A stretch of DNA of 64,000 nucleotides. It comes from Neurospora crassa OR74A (Eukaryota; Ascomycota; Sordariomycetes; Sordariales; Sordariaceae). The stretch covers positions 4,650,001-4,714,000 of the forward strand of contig NC_026504.1 in the NCBI RefSeq assembly GCF_000182925.2, given 5' to 3'. Below the pieces are notes generated by a model. The model worked only from the letters and a program-made list of their open reading frames with translations, ran no database searches and was not told where the DNA came from. How positions within the stretch are numbered: the first letter of the stretch is position 1; every line of letters begins with the position of its first letter. The translations under genes and the position numbers were made by a program. Below, piece after piece: positions 34,170-45,885 of the stretch.

Positions 34170-35313
34170 TCATACATCCACCGTAACTCCACCACCTTGG
34201 TTTCCTAGGCTACCGCCAAAGGAAGAAGCCTTGGCCAGCTTCAGACCGGCTCCATGCAGCAGACATAACCGCACACCAGACTCGCTATTGTTGCTGACGG
34301 CCATGGAGAGGGCAGTCCGGTGACTGTTGTCCTCCACGTTAACGTCGACACCTCTCTGAAGCAGTAGCATTATGACATCCTCCTGAGAATTCTCAATGGC
34401 TACATGAAGCGCTGTCATGCCGCTGCTGTTGCGCTCGTTGACGTCGACATTATGATCAAGCAGCATGAGGATGATGCCACAGTTGCCATTCTTGGCTGCT
34501 GTGTGTAGTAACGGCTCCCATGGTTCACCATCACTGGAGGTCCAGGTGCATGAGCTGGTGGACTGGGCTGGCTCATGCGTATTCCATTTTGTCGCCACCT
34601 GATCTTGGAGCTGAGCGTCTGTGTTTTCTCCAAGGGGGGCGTCGTTAGAAAGACCGTGATGTGAAGTGCTAGAAATTGAGCCGCTGATGTCCAAAGGAGC
34701 GCCAGAGAACATGCCGTCGCAGAATAGTTGATTTGGTTGCATGGAAAATGGATAGCCCTCTTGATCCCGGAGTGGAAAGTAGGATGACTTGCTGGGTGCC
34801 TCCCCACCATAGACCGAACCGTCAGGTGATACAGATGATGAAGCTGAGCTGTTGGGGGGAGACATGGGAGCGACGATATCGGTTGGGGGGTTGCTCAGGC
34901 GAAAATTGTCGCTGCCGAAGAGCTGGTTGTCCCAGGCACCAATCTGATATTCGATAGTCGGCTGCCATCCTTGTTGTGGAACATCGGTCGGACTGGTGGG
35001 CACAGATGGTCCCAGATATGGTACTTCGTAGTTACCGGCATATTGTGGATGGAGGTTGAAGTACTCGTGCCAGATGCCCTCTGCTTGTAAGCTGGCAGCC
35101 CTAGCCTCCATTGCCTTTTTTTCTGTAAAGATTTGTTAGCTTGAATGCTTCGCCTGGTTGTCTTGAACAATAAGGCAAGTACGTACGCCGAAACCTGCGC
35201 TGGGCAATGCGGTTTTGGAGCTTTCTCCTGTCGTTCACCGCCGGCTTCGGAGACGGTGTCTTTTCGACGGCGGAGGTTGTCTCTATTGTCATCTTGTCGG
35301 TTGATTGTTCCAT
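34170..35313 (-). CDS. bANK regulator: bZIP-type basic region plus ankyrin repeats (TOXE-like)
   Basis: Exons 35187-35313 and 34170-35122 (intron GTACGT...TTTACAG, branch CTAAC, 64 bases, phase 1) give 359 residues. Residues about 28-46 are a bZIP basic region, NDRRKLQNRIAQRRFRQKK, with the NxxAQxxFR core. No leucine heptads follow, so there is no zipper. Residues 50-240 are Ser/Pro-rich and disordered. Residues about 245-338 hold three ankyrin repeats (PLLHTAAKNGNCGIILMLLD, GMTALHVAIENSQEDVIMLL, RTALSMAVSNNSESGVRLCL). This architecture matches the bANK family, whose best-known member, TOXE of Cochliobolus carbonum, activates HC-toxin genes. A nuclear activator of a small gene set is likely; its targets are unknown. 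Confidence 0.82.
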
Positions 35314-38300
35314 CTTGTGCTTTTTGCTGAGAAGAAGGCTTTGATAGCTGGTACAAGTAAGGCAAAGTAGGTCAGGGTAGGCTGTAAATTGCAGAAAGAG
35401 CTGCTGTGAGTGTTGACGAAGAGATCATCAGTTACGAGGGCGGTTCTCTGGTTGATATATATTCTGATCCAAGCCCCGCGTGTATATCACAGTGAGAGAT
35501 ATCACGGTGCTTTACTTGAATCTTGATGGCACCTGGACGGGGTTGATACTGTGTAAGACTTTAGATCCCCGCATCCTCATTCTCACGGGGGTGATCAACT
35601 AGGACGTGATAAACATTGACTGGGTTGATACCAGCAAGTCCGATGCGACGTCAAACACAGGTTTGGGTGGTATTCGCATTGCGTTAGAGGTAGTGTAGGT
35701 CTGGGTATACAGCAGCACGTAGATGCAGATACCTGGGCTATGGAACTTGTATGGAGCATCTGATTGTGGTATAGTATACGGGAAGACCCTAGACCGAAGA
35801 GCCATGCTGGCATTCTCTCTCGGCGAGGATCGGCGACACCGGCCACGCCATAGTCAAAAGGGTTTAGTTGCAGCCTCGGTAGGTGAGAGGGAATCCTAAT
35901 GAAGCCTCAGAGGGGACCGGCGACAAGGGTGGTGATGGGGGTTGCAAAATGGGGGTTGCAGAAATGGTGACATTGAAAGTGGATGGACGGGCAGTGTTCG
36001 ACCTGAGTGGGCAGGGAGAGGAAGAAGCTCAATGGGGCACATCGGGGCAAGGCAAGAACGGCAACTCTAGGCTCCTCTTTGACTCGTACCAACCAAGCTT
36101 CATCGCCAAGTTGCGTGGCACGACATCACGCTTCCTTAAATCTTGATCTCGACAGACTGTGGAGAGGTTGAATCTGTACCCAACTTTGGACAGTAGTACG
36201 CGCTGAGGGGCAGAGGTTCTTTCTGGTTTGAGACTGGGGCTGTTCAAGTTGCGCTTGCCCGGTAAGAGGTTGTTTGTTGCGCAGCATACGTACTTGCCGA
36301 GTCATACTCTCCACCGCCTGGTCATTCATGATGCATGTTTCAACGCCGACAGTAAGCTTATAGAATTAGGTGAAGGTACCTCTAGGTAGGTAGTATCAGA
36401 TTGGTGTTCTATGCGGGACCAGCTTCGACAGCTCGTTTCCATGCAGTCAAGGTGCCAACATTAATTGTTTGTATGCAGTGGCAGTTACATTGTAGTGTCG
36501 GAGTCTTGCAGAGTACATACCTACAGGTGATGCAGACCAAGTGGGATTCCACTTTGAAGGCAGCTGAAGTGGACAGGGCATCCTTGAGGCCTGCACGTGG
36601 CCTGAAAAGGCAGAATGCGTAGGCCCTATGTCCCGTCACATCATCACGTTTGTTGAATGCGTTTGATATTGCATAGATTTCCCAAATGCTGATGGGTGAC
36701 GGAAGCTGTTGTTGAGTTTCGCCGAGTTCAGTACACAAATAAAGCAAAGGAAGAGAAACCTGGAAGGGAAAGACAAGCCGAAGAGAGACTTTGACAAATA
36801 GAGCCTGGCTCCGTCGTGCGCTGTCCCCCAAATTGCCCAATCAGGAGCGAGAAATGGCCTCTGATTGGTCGGTGTCCTGTAGGGCTATGCTTCCTTCGCG
36901 GTTCCTTCCAGGCACTGTCAACATGGGAGCGTCTTACACACGTCGGTATTTGTCAACAGGAGGCATGTTTTGACGATGCGTCTCTGTGTCAACAAATGCT
37001 CTTCTCAGCACTAACAAGTCGGCCATAATCCACTACCAAGATGTTCCCGTCTTTAGGAAAACAGGACCGCTGTCATCGACCAAAATCGGGTCCAGGGTAC
37101 ACTACACTACACTAGAGCATTCGGTAACAACCGAAGGCGGCAAGTGGGGGGCACCGTGCGCTATGCGGATCTGCGATAAGCTGAGTCGTCAAAGCCAAGC
37201 TTCATATTTCAAACCAACAGCTTACTGCGTACACTACCTCTCATGTACCCAGGTACCTCTACACTTTCTACATCCAACCCTTCCGCGCCTTCCCCCCGTC
37301 TGACAGCTTCAAGTTAGTACCCACCCAATCTCAACTTTTCCTCTTCAATTACTTACCTACCTACCTCTACTCCAAGTGGCTTCCCTTTCAGTTTCTATCT
37401 CGGACAGCCAAATTATCTCCCCTGTCGCCGTTGCCCTGATCTGCGATCGATCTCGCCGCCGGCCATCATTGCTAGGATCCTTCACACTCCGGCCTTCACC
37501 AACCACACCAAATATCTCCTACCTTCCCCTCGCTAACTCTCTTTGGAAACCACCGCGGACTCGATACCCGAAAGAGATCTTTGAGCCATGGACCCTTGAT
37601 CTCACATTTGTCATGGTGTGGATGGATCATGTTCCTACGCTCCCATTTCCCTTGCACCGTGGCTGATATTCGTCCATGGTATTCTCCTTTGGCCATCAAT
37701 CCTCTCCATGCCAGACGTTCCCCATGTTTTGTCGTCGCAATACATGGCTGGGAATGATGGGTCACTGGCCATGCATAGTTCTTGACCATGTTTCCCTTCT
37801 TAAAATCATCATGGCTCGTCATCTTGCCAGCATCCTGCGCAAATGACACCTTGACGTTTGTGTTTTTCTTCTCTTTTTTTTCTTTTTCAACCAAAACACT
37901 CCACCATTATCCCGAATACCCCGCACACTAAGGAAGGAAACGAAGGAATCCATTTCATTTTTCTGTCGTCTTTGACATAGCCTTGCTCTACCAATTCGTC
38001 CTGGTCGAACCGGGCCCTGCCGGAGCTGGCGTCTCGATCTCGATGGTACGCACTCACGAGTCCTTTTCCATCCTCAGTTCTAAACCAAAAGAGCTTTAGT
38101 ATCTTGAGCTTTGCTCCACCCAGCGCTTCGCTTGCTTCCAAGCGAGTCAGGCACACTTCATGATTTCTCTTAACTGGCCCTTTTGTTGTTCCATCAGCCC
38201 GCCAAGTCTTTGCGGCATCTATTGAGACGGTTGGGACCAGTTCACTGAGACCAAGGTACCTTTGTCAGTATCAAGACTGGCCACGATACGGCAAGGGTAG

Positions 38301-40736
38301 CACTACATGTACCATTATGGTATATAAGCTTACCCTGTCAGTGCAGGTACCTACATCCCAATGTTAACCCACGGGGGAAAATCCTGAGCTGAGAGTCGCT
38401 CTTTTCTCGCGTTCCGAGGTGACGGTTCGCTGGCACGACCGTTTTCGCTTCGGCTGTCCAATGAGTGGCTTGCTGGCAGCCAGCCAAGATGCATTTATGC
38501 ACAGATATCTTCCACATCAACGAGTTGATGACAGCCTCGGCCCTTTTTTTGGATGAACCAGGAAACTGAGACTAGAGAGATTGCACAGCTCCCTGCCAAG
38601 ATCTTGACTGAGGGCATTCCGACCAGATCTGAACAGTATAGAGCAAGGCATGTACTCCAGAACAATCGGCATGTGTGCCGGCGCTATCCACGCAAGATGG
38701 CATCCGTCTCATTAGCTGCCGTCACTCGTATCCATGTGGATGGAGTAGACTAGTACGTGAACAACCTAGGAAGCCTACCGTCTAGTGATGACGCCTGAGT
38801 ACATTTGAATGCCTTTCAGCAAGCACCCGATCTAGCACGCAACTGAAGTGCATGACCAATGACTGAAAAGTTAAACTATCCACAGTACCCTTCGGCAACA
38901 CCGATGCTTTGAGAGTTACATCTTCGCTTTTCCCATCTTCAGGTTATCATGCAGCAAGCAACAAAGACAGGACTCAAGCATCCTTTTCAGCATACTCCCT
39001 TTCAACATCACCTTTTCACTCTCTATTTGCTACTCCTGCTACTGAAAAAAAAAAAAAAAAAATACATAGTTCCCTCTTGCCTTTGCGTACTTGTATGATA
39101 GTGCAAACTCGGTAACTATCTTGGATTGTCACATTTCCAAATTTCCATTACCACTCTCGCATTATTGTCCAATGGTGGCCTATCTGCCACTTTCCAACCA
39201 ACCGTTGATGTCTTTCGTCATTCCAGTGACCGGTTTCGTGGTGTATTCGAAGTTTCTTCATCCTACTGTGAACATTGGTTTGATCGTATTGAGAAAGGAT
39301 GTGTCCTTCATGCATATATTATGTGTGAAGGGTCCCGAAGACTCTTCGTGCCAAGGCTTTCATGCTTCCATTAATCGTGGACACGTTACTGAGCATTTCA
39401 AAGTTGTCAAAGTTACATTGGAGTTAGGATCATCAAAAGTACGTGGCGCAAGCACTTTCTTTCTACAGCTGTTCTTTTTGCCTTGACACTAACTATTGTC
39501 AAAGTCACTATCTACGTGATTTCAGACTGAAGCTCGCCATAAAGGAATTCGATAACGAGAAAAGCAAGTGATGTGGCCGAGGCTGTGGCGTTTCATTGAT
39601 GCTCTTGAGCTCACTGTTATGGTAGCTCGCATATCCGTGAGTGGAGGCTGGTCTGGTTAAGCTACCAAGAAACCATAACCTTCCAGAACTTCCTTCGAAG
39701 AAGTCTATATATATATACCCGATTCGGCATTCGTCCATCAATAGTTAGATACCAAGTTCAACCTTATGGACTTTGCATCCTAGTATGGTCGTTCGCCAAG
39801 GGCCAAGAGACCTAATTGATACATGCACAGCGAGTAGCGTCAACCAAAGATCCCTCCCTCCGTTGCATGATTGTCTGGCATTTACTACTCGTACAAAGTC
39901 ACCTACGCGACGTCCCACATCCCACATCATACATTTGTGTATTAGTTTGAACCCATAAAGCCCGCAAAAAAGAAAAAAAAAAAAGAAAAGCGGGACAACA
40001 AATCTTGGACTACCAACTACTACCGCAACGTACCTACTGCATCTATAATGCTACCCAAGACTTCAGCTGAATCTTTTTTCACTGTTCCTTTCCCCAAAAT
40101 GGATGGCTGGCCCTAATGCGTGGTACCTTTTTCGTTGCACTCATGGATACCTACTGGTAACACAAAAGTCTCGTGCATTTTTGGAGTGTTGCTTCGCTGC
40201 TTCGGGGGTAACATAAACATGAACCGTTCGTTTGGTTCCCCACAACATACTGGGATAAAGGCTTTGTTGAGTTGGGGTACCTATGTACTGAGCTAGACTG
40301 ACTGGTTAGAGGGCTGGAGAGGGGCTGTGGAGTTTCTTGGAAAGATGTAGTGGGCATATTGGGATTAGTGAGGGGGTTATATTGACTATTTCAGAAGAGT
40401 CACATTTGGAAATTTAGCCAAAATAAACGTTGGGGTCAATGACAAAGGTCTTTCCTTACACATGTATCACAGTCTATGTGCTACTTACTAGTGTTGTTGT
40501 CCGCGCAGAGTCAAAAATCCATTGTTGCCTGTCAGCAAAGACCCCATCTGTGATTTTTTTTCATCAGGTAGAGGAATGTTCAGTAAAGTTCACTCATGTT
40601 AACAACAAGTCTATGAACCCAATCAACTCCCGCTTCGCTAACCAGTGAACCTTCTATCCCGTCCTCTCGTACTCCCAACTCCCAAGCTTGCTCGCTCAAT
40701 TCTTAAAGGGCGAGCCAGCCATCTCATGGATCACGC
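35314..40736. other. 5.4 kb gene-free region upstream of the bANK gene
   Basis: No frame in this stretch looks like a conserved protein. The first few hundred bases should be the bANK leader and promoter (TATATAT near 35455, about 140 bases upstream of its ATG). A leader-like pyrimidine-rich stretch at 37200-37400 contains a possible intron (GTTAGT at 37313, TTTCAG at 37386-37391), which could mark a non-coding transcript. Poly-A tracts occur near 39043-39061 and 39967-39990, and a TATATATATATA stretch near 39705. Confidence 0.5.
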
Positions 40737-41505
40737 TCACATCCAGTACCCATCCCTCCACAACTCCTTGCTATACCCCTCCGTCAACCTCTCATCCAAC
40801 CCAAAAGCCTCCTGCCACCCCACAAACCCACGATCCAGCACAAACACCTTTTGGTCGACGGGCTTCTTTTTCTCCTCCCCCTCCTCCTCCCCCTGCTTCT
40901 TCTTCACCTCTCCCTCACCATCAGCCCCAACAGCCTCTTCGACTGAAGCAGCAAGCTTAGTCTCCACCTCCTTCGGCATCAGACGATCCCGCTCGCGAAT
41001 GTAGCGCAAAGCAGCGCTGGGTCCGCGCTGCTGCGAGAGCGCGCAGTGGAAGACGACCGTCTCCTTGTCTTGGAGCTGGCGGACGAGGGTAGGAAGCATG
41101 GCGTCGAGCTTGTGCGAGGGAACGTTTTGGGAACCCTTGATGTGGCCGCCTATGTAGTCTGTGAAGGGGTTGTTAATACCGGGGGATGACGCATAATGAT
41201 TGACTCTGTGTCTCTTTTTTCTTTTTGGATTGTGCGAGTAAGTTGTGTATCTGGTATGGAGTAGGACAGGTGTAGATGATGATGCTGCGGAGACAAGGAA
41301 GGTGAAGGAGGTTCCTTGCGGAGGACAAAGACCAGGAGCGGGAACTAGCTAAGTACGCACCGTCATCCCGCACGTCAATGATGGCCAAAGTGGAGCGGCT
41401 GTTCTCCGTGCCGGCCGCCGCTGCTGCCGTCGAGGCCTGTTCGGCCAGGATCAGCTTGGACAGGGACGTGGCGGACAGCCGCTGGAGGGATCCGATAGTG
41501 GTCAT
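40737..41505 (-). CDS. Rhodanese-fold CDC25/Acr2/Ych1-type phosphatase or arsenate reductase
   Basis: Exons 41361-41505 and 40737-41158 (intron GTGCGT...TTCACAG, 202 bases, phase 1) give 188 residues. Exon 1 carries SLQRLSATSLSKLI and AIIDVRDD; exon 2 continues DYIGGHIKGSQNVPSH, the CDC25-like rhodanese pattern. The active-site loop is HCALSQQRGPSAA, the C-x5-R signature shared by CDC25 phosphatases, Acr2 arsenate reductases and Ych1/Ibp1. The protein is small with no CDC25 regulatory tail, so Ych1/Ibp1 or Acr2 fits better than a mitotic inducer. An insertion rich in Glu and Lys (KKKQGEEEGEEKKKP) separates the loop from the C-terminal VFVLDRGFVGWQEAFG. Confidence 0.85.
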
Positions 41506-42746
41506 TTTCTGGCGGCGGTCTTTTGGGACGTTGATCTAGGAGGGAGGGGAGCACTTGGGGGGGATTGGAGGAGCAAAGAGGACGCGGGGGGCAAAGAATG
41601 AAGAATAGTTCCTCTTGATATGTCGATAGGTATCTTTCTTCTTCCAAGTTCCGTCTCTTCGAATGGTTTCTTGAGCCGCCGCTATCAGTGCCTATCAAGC
41701 TGCAGTGGTGACAAGTGTCAATCCTTCCACTGTCAGGTCCCATTTCTTCAGCGGGCGACGTTCCAGACCGCGGACATTCTACAGTGAGCTGTACCGTATG
41801 GAACGGTCTGGACCCTCTTGCGCTTTTGGCAGGCAGGGCAGCTGCCCGCAGCTGCTAGGAAAGTTCCAGACAGATGTCACGGGCGCTTTCGCAATGGAGA
41901 ATCCTTGGCGGCAATCTTGGAACACTCAACCTTATTTGCACCTCAACCGACCTGTGAGGTATACCTGCACTTGTTGGGTTTGGATTAGATGCTGTATTCC
42001 CACCGGAACAGCGACAGTCCTCAATCTGCGGTCCATCATCCTGAAAAACGTAGGCTTAAGCGTTGAAGATCGTATGGGATATTGCCACCATCATCGAAGT
42101 CGGCTGTTTCGAGTCAAGTCATGCCATACAATTCTCGAGTCATTTTGGTTTACTGATACAGGTTCATCCTTCAAGAGATCAGGTTAAGGTGGCGCCCATG
42201 GAGGATCTTTTCGTTTCCTACTCCTACTTCCGTGTAAGCTGATGATGCGATCTTGTTCGTGAAGAACCTGGAATATAGGTACCCAGTCAGCTTTAACTGG
42301 GGGATTCAGAACTCACTTCTGTGTATCCTTGAGGAGGGGAGGCAAGTCCGCAACGGGCCCCTCAGCTGCCGAGTGACAGTGGTCAAGAGATCCTTGTATC
42401 GCATCTTCAAGGCTGACCTGGTCTAGTCGTTTCCACCTTGTTTCTAGATCAAAACCTCTTGCCGAATCAGAAACCCGGATGGCCCTCAGTCATCGGGATC
42501 CGTGCTCTTCTAGCTGCTTGACCCTCAACGTTTGCGCCTACAGGACTATGACATCCCGTCCCGTTCTTTTGGTGTGCAAGTCACCATTGTCTGACTCGGG
42601 ATTATCTTCTGGCGTTCGGTTCTTGCCCCGTATGGCCATCCCACCGCACTTCCTCCCAGTGTTCATCTCTAGTTGCTCTGTTCCAACTGCAGAACAACAG
42701 AACAATGAGTTCTCTGTCCTTTTCCCTCAGTCAGTCAAGATGAACC
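41506..42746. promoter_or_regulatory. Divergent intergenic region (phosphatase / membrane protein)
   Basis: About 1.2 kb with promoters for both flanking genes. Frames at 41705-42187 and 42479-42826 lack protein-like character. An ATG at 42740, out of frame, overlaps the leader of the next gene. Confidence 0.5.
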
Positions 42747-44448
42747 ATGAGAAATCGGGGTCATCTCATATACGGCCTAATTATAGGAATTATTGTCTGC
42801 TACTCGGCAGCATTGACCACCCTTGACTACGTGGCAAGTGCAGAGTCTTTCGAGACTGGGCAGAATCCTTTCTCGTCATGGCCACACCATCATCCACCCA
42901 TTGTTGCAAGGCGTCCGGTCAGCGGCCATGAAGATCTTGGCTCACAGCCCGTCTTCACGACCGTGACCTCGGCGATCAGTGTCGCAGTGGCAGCAGAGGC
43001 AACCCATTCACCCTTCCCGACAACGGCACCTACGGCTGTAGGATCCTGCCCGTGTAATAATTCCCTACTAGCAACAATAAGCTCGCTCAGCGGTGCCCTC
43101 GAAGAAGCCAACTCGAACGCGATATACTTCTCAAGCCTCCTGGCAACATCCATCATCGGGCTTCAGGAGTCGATCGATCATCTCGCCTCGTCAGCCTCCA
43201 GCGCCTTAGCATCTGTTCAAGCTTCGGCCTCAATCGCAATAGCGTCGACCGAGGAATCGGCATCCAATGCTGTGATAGCTGCAGAACGTTCGGCCGCGAG
43301 CACCGTTAGCAGCATGAGTGAAAAGCTGGGCCAAGGGACGGTCACGGTCACAGCAACCGTTGTCTCGGTTACAACAGACCTCATAGGGCCGACCATCACG
43401 GCAGATCCAAATTCGACAATGGTGAGTGCTCCGTGATATTGAAACTTGTTGCCATCGCGTTAACCTTTGCCAGACTCCAAACAATCCGCAGGCTCTCAAC
43501 AACCCCGACATCAAAGCTGTGCAGGGAGCCGCGTCGTCGGTCAACCGTGCTGCTATAGCAGTTGTCATCGCCATTATTGGCTCCTCTGTGCTTTCTCTCG
43601 CCGGCTTCTACCTCTTCGTGAGATACCGGAAGAGGAAGCAACAACAAAAAGAAGAAGACCAGAACGTAAGCGACGCGCTTGATCGTGCCATTGTCAGCTA
43701 TATCGTCAACGACCAGGCCAGCCCGACCAAGAATGGGGGCCCATTTAGTCCGACGAGGTCACCAGGACCTATCCACTTGGAGACCATCCAAGAAGCACAC
43801 ACACCTTCTCCAACCCAGGGGCCACAACCACCTCCCGTCCGACGGCCCTCGCAAGCCTATCTCCCGTCACCAACAGCCTGGATACCCCAGTTCGAGCCAT
43901 CAACCGACAACTCCCAGGGAAAGATTGGACAGGCGGTTGGCAGAAAATATAGTACCTCCAGCGACATCCTCCTCCCATCGCCTGGCCCGCCGCCAACCAT
44001 TCCCCTACCCACTCCCCCAACAACACAAGACATCAGGAGGAATATCTCAATACGGTACGCTCCTGAGTGCAGCAAAAGCGTCTACGGAGACATAATGGCT
44101 CGGCCCCTGGAAACCGTGCCTACCAACACGTCGGTGATGAGCGGTACGAGTGGTGGTGGACATCCACTCGGCCATTCGAGGACTGCATCGGCGACAAGTG
44201 CGAGGAATAACAGCACTGATGAGAGAATGGCCAGTAACGCATCTGCTTCTGCACGCGGCAAGCATGCGCGTGGACCATCGACGACGACTTCGAGGCGGAG
44301 AGCGGCGAGTACGGGGAGTGTGAGATTGCAGGGTCAGAGCATGGGGGACCAACAACAATGGCTACAGAAGCAGCAGCAGCTGCAGCCGGGAAGAATAGTC
44401 GAGAGTAGGGACCCGAATTGGCCGTTGCCGAAGAACGGACTCATCTAA
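42747..44448 (+). CDS. Single-pass membrane protein, unrecognised family
   Basis: Exons 42747-43421 and 43474-44448 (intron GTGAGT...GCCAG, branch TTAACC, phase 0) give 549 residues. A hydrophobic N-terminus (LIYGLIIGIIVCYSAALTTL) is a signal peptide or anchor. The extracellular part is rich in Ser, Ala and Thr with a C-P-C pair (around residue 100) and a long Ala/Ser helical stretch (about 115-190). A transmembrane segment in exon 2 (IAVVIAIIGSSVLSLAGFYLFV) is followed by a basic stop-transfer (RYRKRK). The cytoplasmic tail is Pro/Ser-rich and disordered with a Gln-rich end. The layout resembles fungal wall-stress sensors of the WSC/Mid2 type without a recognisable WSC domain. Function unknown. 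An out-of-frame ATG seven bases upstream could reduce translation. Confidence 0.65.
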
Positions 44449-45885
44449 GTATACGGATACATGATATCGTCGCTGCCTTGATTTGAAATGGTGATGTTGG
44501 CGGTTGGGAGCTCCTAGTTGGTCCTATTGGGTAACCTTCGAGGAGACTGGAGGTAAGATATACAAGTTCATGTGCAAGTTTCTCAGTAAAAGGTCTCATC
44601 AAGACCGCTTGAGCTCAACTTCCACAGCTCCTACTGTCATATCTTGAATGTCGATATATACGATCATAGTATTGTCGCTGTCATTTGAAAAGAAAGCAGG
44701 TGATTGAGAAGGGTTAGGGTTGAATAAGACCACAACAAGCAGGTTTGAGCCACCGCAATGACGTGGCTGGATGTGAGTGTGGGCAGTTGGCCCAAGCTTC
44801 CTTCCTTCATTAAAACCAAGTTCGGCTCACCAAGAATGACGCAGGCGGCAACAGCACTGAAGTTTGGGGGGAGGGGAGCTACCAGCGGTCCCATCGCGAG
44901 ATGCAACCAACTGAACGGAATTTATCATCCCAAAGAATATGTTGACACGACAGCAGGAGTACGAAGACTCCCGATATGATCCTCATTGATATGAAGGACA
45001 TACAGCATCTGTATAGTTCATCTCAACCTATGACCGTCGCAACAACCTCCAAGACGAGAGGCCAGCCCAGATTTGGGCATCGGGGGTTGACGTCTTGCAT
45101 GTGAAATCGGACCAGCCCGGATCCCGACCAGATTCTGGCGGGTTCTTGTGAAAGCGCGATGACGACAAACGAACACAGCCCAGCTCTTCCGCCGAGACCG
45201 ACGCCATATTGTTAGTGTAGAAGAGCCTCTGGGTAGAAATTTCACAATAAAATCGCGTAGCAATCGTGGAAAGACCTTTCCGGGTTTTGTTTTGCTCATC
45301 TTTGTCCATTTCAGTCTTCATTATCCGTCGTCTTTTTCAGGTGTTCCGCCATCGTACCGCTCTTCAACAGTGATACGCCATCTCAACTTCCCTTTCTGAA
45401 GCTAGTGGTAAACAGGAGTCCTACAAACCGCAGTCGCAGCCAGCCCTACAGAACCTGGAAGTTCCTGTTTGCGCTATCATCTTGAACGCCTATCTCGACG
45501 AGTTCTGGTTAACGTGCCACCAAAAAATATTCAGGCTACGTTAGTGCAATACTAGATCCTGCAGGGGCAACAGCTAGCAAGGCGCACCGGCCACACTATC
45601 GAACCTGCGGCAGAAATTCCCCGACCTGGGTCGACGTGGACATTGAAGAAGCGGGAGCTGGAGCACAAGCACACGACCGCCCTATTTTTTCCCAGAGATC
45701 TCCACCATACGCACCGCTCACCACCTCAGCCACGCTCTCTCCCGCCGGCTGCTCTCCAAGTTATTTCAGCTTCAGCTCTCCAAACAACTTCACCACCCGG
45801 ACCGAGCGATATAAAGATTACCGCGCCGGACACCGACTACATCAAACTTTAAGCAACCCGCTTCCAGTACAGCATTTCTATCACA
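44449..45885. other. Intergenic region and promoter of the Pom33-like gene
   Basis: About 1.4 kb, no gene recognised. The 300 bases before 45886 are CA-rich with a frame on the plus strand (45636-45989) that overlaps the true start in another frame and looks like chance. Confidence 0.5.

Noticed and set aside
39091-39486. Plus-strand frame of 131 codons in the 5.4 kb gene-free interval
   Set aside because: No recognisable domain, and it overlaps another frame of similar quality.
41705-42187. Plus-strand frame of 160 codons upstream of the membrane protein
   Set aside because: Composition looks random (many Cys, Trp and Arg) and no motif was found; it lies in a divergent promoter.
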